A stretch of DNA of 35,080 nt from an uncultured Planctomycetaceae bacterium (GTDB lineage Bacteria; Planctomycetota; Planctomycetia; Pirellulales; Pirellulaceae). The position numbers and the translations under genes were made by a program. Numbering within the stretch: the stretch's first letter is position 1; each line of letters begins with the position of its first letter. Below the pieces are notes generated by a model. The model worked only from the letters and a program-made list of their open reading frames with translations, was not told the DNA's origin and did not search any database. Below are positions 33,124 to 35,080 of this stretch, piece by piece. Where the stretch lies: the NCBI GenBank assembly GCA_903927685.1, contig CAIYOB010001675.1:1-35080 (forward strand), in the 5' to 3' direction.

Positions 33124-33510
33124 AAGGATCCGCTCCCTTGGCTACCTGAGGCTTCGGCACTGCGGGGAACCGCTCCCGCACAGGCGAACAACGCGGGCCA
33201 GAATCTGCCGGCAACCCGCTTTCACTTGCTTGCATCATCCTATTCCCAGCCCGAGGAAGAACGCAACGCCCCAGATCTTGCCACCGGAGTTCGCCAACCG
33301 CTCCTCGTGGCTCGCCCTCCCCGGGGCACCGAACCGGCGGCCTTGCCTGGAAAACACGAAGTGGATTTCCCGCCGAGCCGCCATGCCCACGGTCGACTGG
33401 CCCAAACGGCTGCGGTAGGATTGGTAGAAGAGATGTTCGCTGGACAGAGGTTCGTTTCTTGTACCGCCTGGGCCCAGGCCCGGGTTCCTTTCCCTCAAGG
33501 AGCAACGACG
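33124..33510. other. Intergenic region between divergent genes
   Basis: 387 bases without a supportable gene. It holds the leaders of the FAD gene and of the coiled-coil protein, including a candidate promoter (33393-33421) and the palindrome CCTGGGCCCAGG (33467-33478) in the leader. Nothing else is seen. Confidence 0.55.
33393..33421 (+). promoter_or_regulatory. Candidate promoter of the coiled-coil protein gene
   Basis: TCGACT (33393-33398), 17 bases and TAGGAT (33416-33421); each box matches 4 of 6 consensus positions. It would give a leader of about 85 bases containing the palindrome at 33467. Confidence 0.33.
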
Positions 33511-34419
33511 ATGAACGTTTTCGTTTTGTCTTGGCGCCAATCGCTGCCGGCCGCGGCATTGGCGGCCGTGCTGAGTGGTGCCCCCATGCCGGCCGCTGCG
33601 GCCGAGGATCAGCCCGACCGGCCTGCGGTCAAGGCCGAGCGGGAGGGCGATCGCGGTGAAGCGCGGCCCGGGCGGGAAGAACCCCGGCGGGAAGAACCCC
33701 GGGGCGAGGCCCGCGAGGGCGAGCGCCGTGAAGGCCCGCGGGAAGGCGACCGGCCCGAGGCGCGGCGCGAAGGCGATCGCGAACGCCGCGATGCGCCGCC
33801 GCCGGAAGTCATGGAGAAACGTCGGCAGTTGGAGGAACGGGCCCAGGATCTCCGTCGCAAGCTGGAAAGCCTGCGTCCCGAACAGGACGCGGAGGCTCGC
33901 GAGTTGCGCGGCGCGCTGGCTCGGATTGAAGCCGAGTTCCGCGACCTGCCGCGGCCGCCTGAGGGAGCCGACCGCGAGCCGCTGATGCGCCGCTTGGAGG
34001 AGATCAAGGCGGCCATGCAGCGAGCGCGGGAAGCCGGCCGTCGGGAGGAAGTCGAGCGGCTGGAACGCGAAGGCCGCGAGCTGCTGGAGCGACTGGGCGA
34101 GCGGCCGCGGCCGGAAGCGGAGGCGGCCGAGATGCAGCGCCGCATGGAGCACGTCCGCGTGGCCATCGAGAACCTCCACGCCGCCGGCCTGCACGACCAG
34201 GCGAACGCCGTGGCCCGCGAGGCCGAACAGTGGATGCGCCAGCGCGGCCTGCCCCCGGGCCGCCCGCCGCAAGGCGGCCCGCCCCCGGAACTGGCTCCGT
34301 TCCAAGAGCACGTCGAACGCGCGATGGGCGAGATGCGCGAGCAGATGCAGGAACTGAACCGGCAGCTGGAGGAACTGCGCCAGCGGCTGCGGGAACTGGG
34401 CGACCGTCCGCCGCGGTAG
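33511..34419 (+). CDS. Exported charged coiled-coil protein, function unknown
   Basis: A 302-residue protein, started at ATG 33511 with AAGGAG eight bases upstream. A signal peptide (about 1-31, LPAAALAAVLSGAPMPAAAA) precedes a low-complexity Arg/Glu/Pro/Gly stretch (35-95; REEPRGEAREGERREGPRE), partly built of duplicated 15-base units. Then come long heptad-like helices (100-215; KRRQLEERAQDLRRKLESL, LERLGERPRPEAEAAEMQRRMEHVRVAIENL) and a final coiled coil (255-295; MREQMQELNRQLEELRQRLREL), separated by a Gly/Pro linker (250). No enzymatic motif. Probably a periplasmic structural or RNA/protein-binding protein. The same type recurs in planctomycetes. Open frame continues far upstream, but that part is antisense to the FAD gene. 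Confidence 0.85.
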   Translation: MNVFVLSWRQSLPAAALAAVLSGAPMPAAAAEDQPDRPAVKAEREGDRGEARPGREEPRREEPRGEAREGERREGPREGDRPEARREGDRERRDAPPPEVMEKRRQLEERAQDLRRKLESLRPEQDAEARELRGALARIEAEFRDLPRPPEGADREPLMRRLEEIKAAMQRAREAGRREEVERLEREGRELLERLGERPRPEAEAAEMQRRMEHVRVAIENLHAAGLHDQANAVAREAEQWMRQRGLPPGRPPQGGPPPELAPFQEHVERAMGEMREQMQELNRQLEELRQRLRELGDRPPR

Positions 34420-34431
34420 GCTCGCTCCGGC

Positions 34432-34508
34432 GTTGGAGTTCACGCTTGAGCGTGTCTTGTTCGCCGGCCGGCGTGCCCGGCCGGGCACGCTGAAGCGTGA
34501 ACTCCAAC
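34432..34508. repeat. Dispersed palindromic repeat, full copy with perfect arms
   Basis: GTTGGAGTTCACGCTT (34432-34447) and its exact complement (34493-34508) flank a GC-rich centre that itself contains GCCGGCC-type palindromes. The unit is 77 bp, in the gap after the coiled-coil protein, where it could also act as a terminator. The same arms occur at 15197 and 26815. Confidence 0.82.
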
Positions 34509-34609
34509 AGGGCAAATGCCCGCGGACTTGCCAACAAGCCGGACCGGTGCAGGGGTTGGGCCTGCATCCAGGGAGGCGCGAAACCACCGTGAGTTTCGGA
34601 GGCGATTGA

Positions 34610-35080
34610 CTACTTTCCCGCTTCGGAGGCTGCCCGCAGTTGCCGGAGCAGGAAGTCGATCACGATCTGGTTGGCGCCGCCGCGGTCCGGCCCGGCGGCG
34701 TCCTGGAGATGGATTTCGCACGGGACGCCCACCTCCTGGCAGCGCTGCTGCACGGCCTTGGCGTGCCGCGGATGGTGGACCAGTTGGCCGCGGTTTTCCG
34801 GCTCGCCGTCCGGGACCGAACAGGTCATCACGAGCGGCGGATCGTCCTTGGTGATCTGGCCGAGCATGCTGCAGTCGGCCAGGATCTTCTTGCCCTCCGG
34901 GCTTTGGTAATCGTCACGGCTCTGGAAGCGGTAAAACTGCAAGTCCTCGGCTTCGCTCCGGCGCCACTCGGATTTGAATTCGCCCACGATCCGCTCCCAC
35001 TCCGTCATGTCGTAGGTCGCCTGGCCGTTCAGGCAGCCCGCGGCGGCGAGCCGGCTGGACTGGCGGAGCACCGGGTCGGC
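34610..35080 (-). CDS. Alpha/beta hydrolase (esterase/lipase-like), N-terminus outside window
   Basis: The C-terminal 156 residues of a hydrolase that continues past the right edge; the frame stays open to the last base. It begins ADPVLRQSSRLAAAGCLNGQATYD, then contains KKILADCSMLGQITKDDPPLVMTCSVPDGE and QLVHHPRHAKAVQQRCQEVGVPCEIHLQD. This is the pattern of the exported alpha/beta hydrolases annotated as carboxylesterase or acetylxylan esterase-like in planctomycetes. The aspartate in DDPP and the His of HHPRHA are near where the acid and base of the triad lie, but the nucleophile is outside the window, so catalysis cannot be judged. Confidence 0.8.
   Translation of the reverse strand, partial: ADPVLRQSSRLAAAGCLNGQATYDMTEWERIVGEFKSEWRRSEAEDLQFYRFQSRDDYQSPEGKKILADCSMLGQITKDDPPLVMTCSVPDGEPENRGQLVHHPRHAKAVQQRCQEVGVPCEIHLQDAAGPDRGGANQIVIDFLLRQLRAASEAGK

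Noticed and set aside
32155..33510. Upstream extension of the coiled-coil protein frame
   Set aside because: It is antisense to the FAD oxidoreductase; the ribosome site and signal peptide place the start at 33511.

Overview
The window looks like a chromosomal segment from a high-GC planctomycete, most likely of the Pirellulales. Support for this is the mix of families: DUF1080, SYLF and coiled-coil secreted proteins, FAD-dependent oxidoreductases joined to lectin-like or discoidin-like domains, a CbiX-type chelatase, a DUF4954 hexapeptide protein, GTG/TTG starts and scattered palindromic repeats. The assignment is an inference from gene content. No rRNA, tRNA, CRISPR array, prophage or complete insertion sequence was seen.

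Layout. Positions 1-974 hold the start of a cysteine desulfurase (minus strand, leaving the window at its active-site cysteine). Positions 1327-1932 hold a promoter and a MazF/PemK-type toxin-antitoxin pair. Positions 2093-5265 hold a minus-strand pair, an exported serine hydrolase behind an outer-membrane-like protein. Divergent from these is a compact type VI secretion block (5512-12729): tssK, tssL, a short tssM-like gene, vgrG, an FHA-DUF6931 gene and PAAR. A 137-bp inverted-repeat element (12730-12866) ends the block. Next come a DUF4954 gene, a convergent mutS, then a SYLF gene, an OmpA-family gene and an ECF sigma factor (18023-21087). DUF1080, CbiX, FAD oxidoreductase, Rpn nuclease and NUDIX genes follow, with a DUF433 remnant between the last two. 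Arginine genes argB, argD and argF (27055-30292) converge on a second large FAD oxidoreductase. An exported charged coiled-coil protein and the C-terminus of an alpha/beta hydrolase close the window.

The most unusual feature is the secretion block. It has inner-membrane and baseplate parts (TssL, TssK) and the puncturing tip (VgrG, PAAR), but its TssM homologue stops just after the third membrane helix, so it lacks the whole periplasmic arm, and its Walker A and B motifs are degenerate. No TssJ, sheath, Hcp, ClpV or TssE/F/G gene is present here. Either the remaining parts are encoded elsewhere or this is a divergent architecture. The VgrG tail carries a near-perfect 54-bp tandem repeat that should set the length of the needle.

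The arginine genes catalyse the second and fourth steps of the acetylated ornithine pathway and ornithine-to-citrulline conversion. Promoter-like sequences precede argB and argD. The argB promoter position argues for a TTG start at 27055. Two families of dispersed palindromic repeats occur in intergenic regions.
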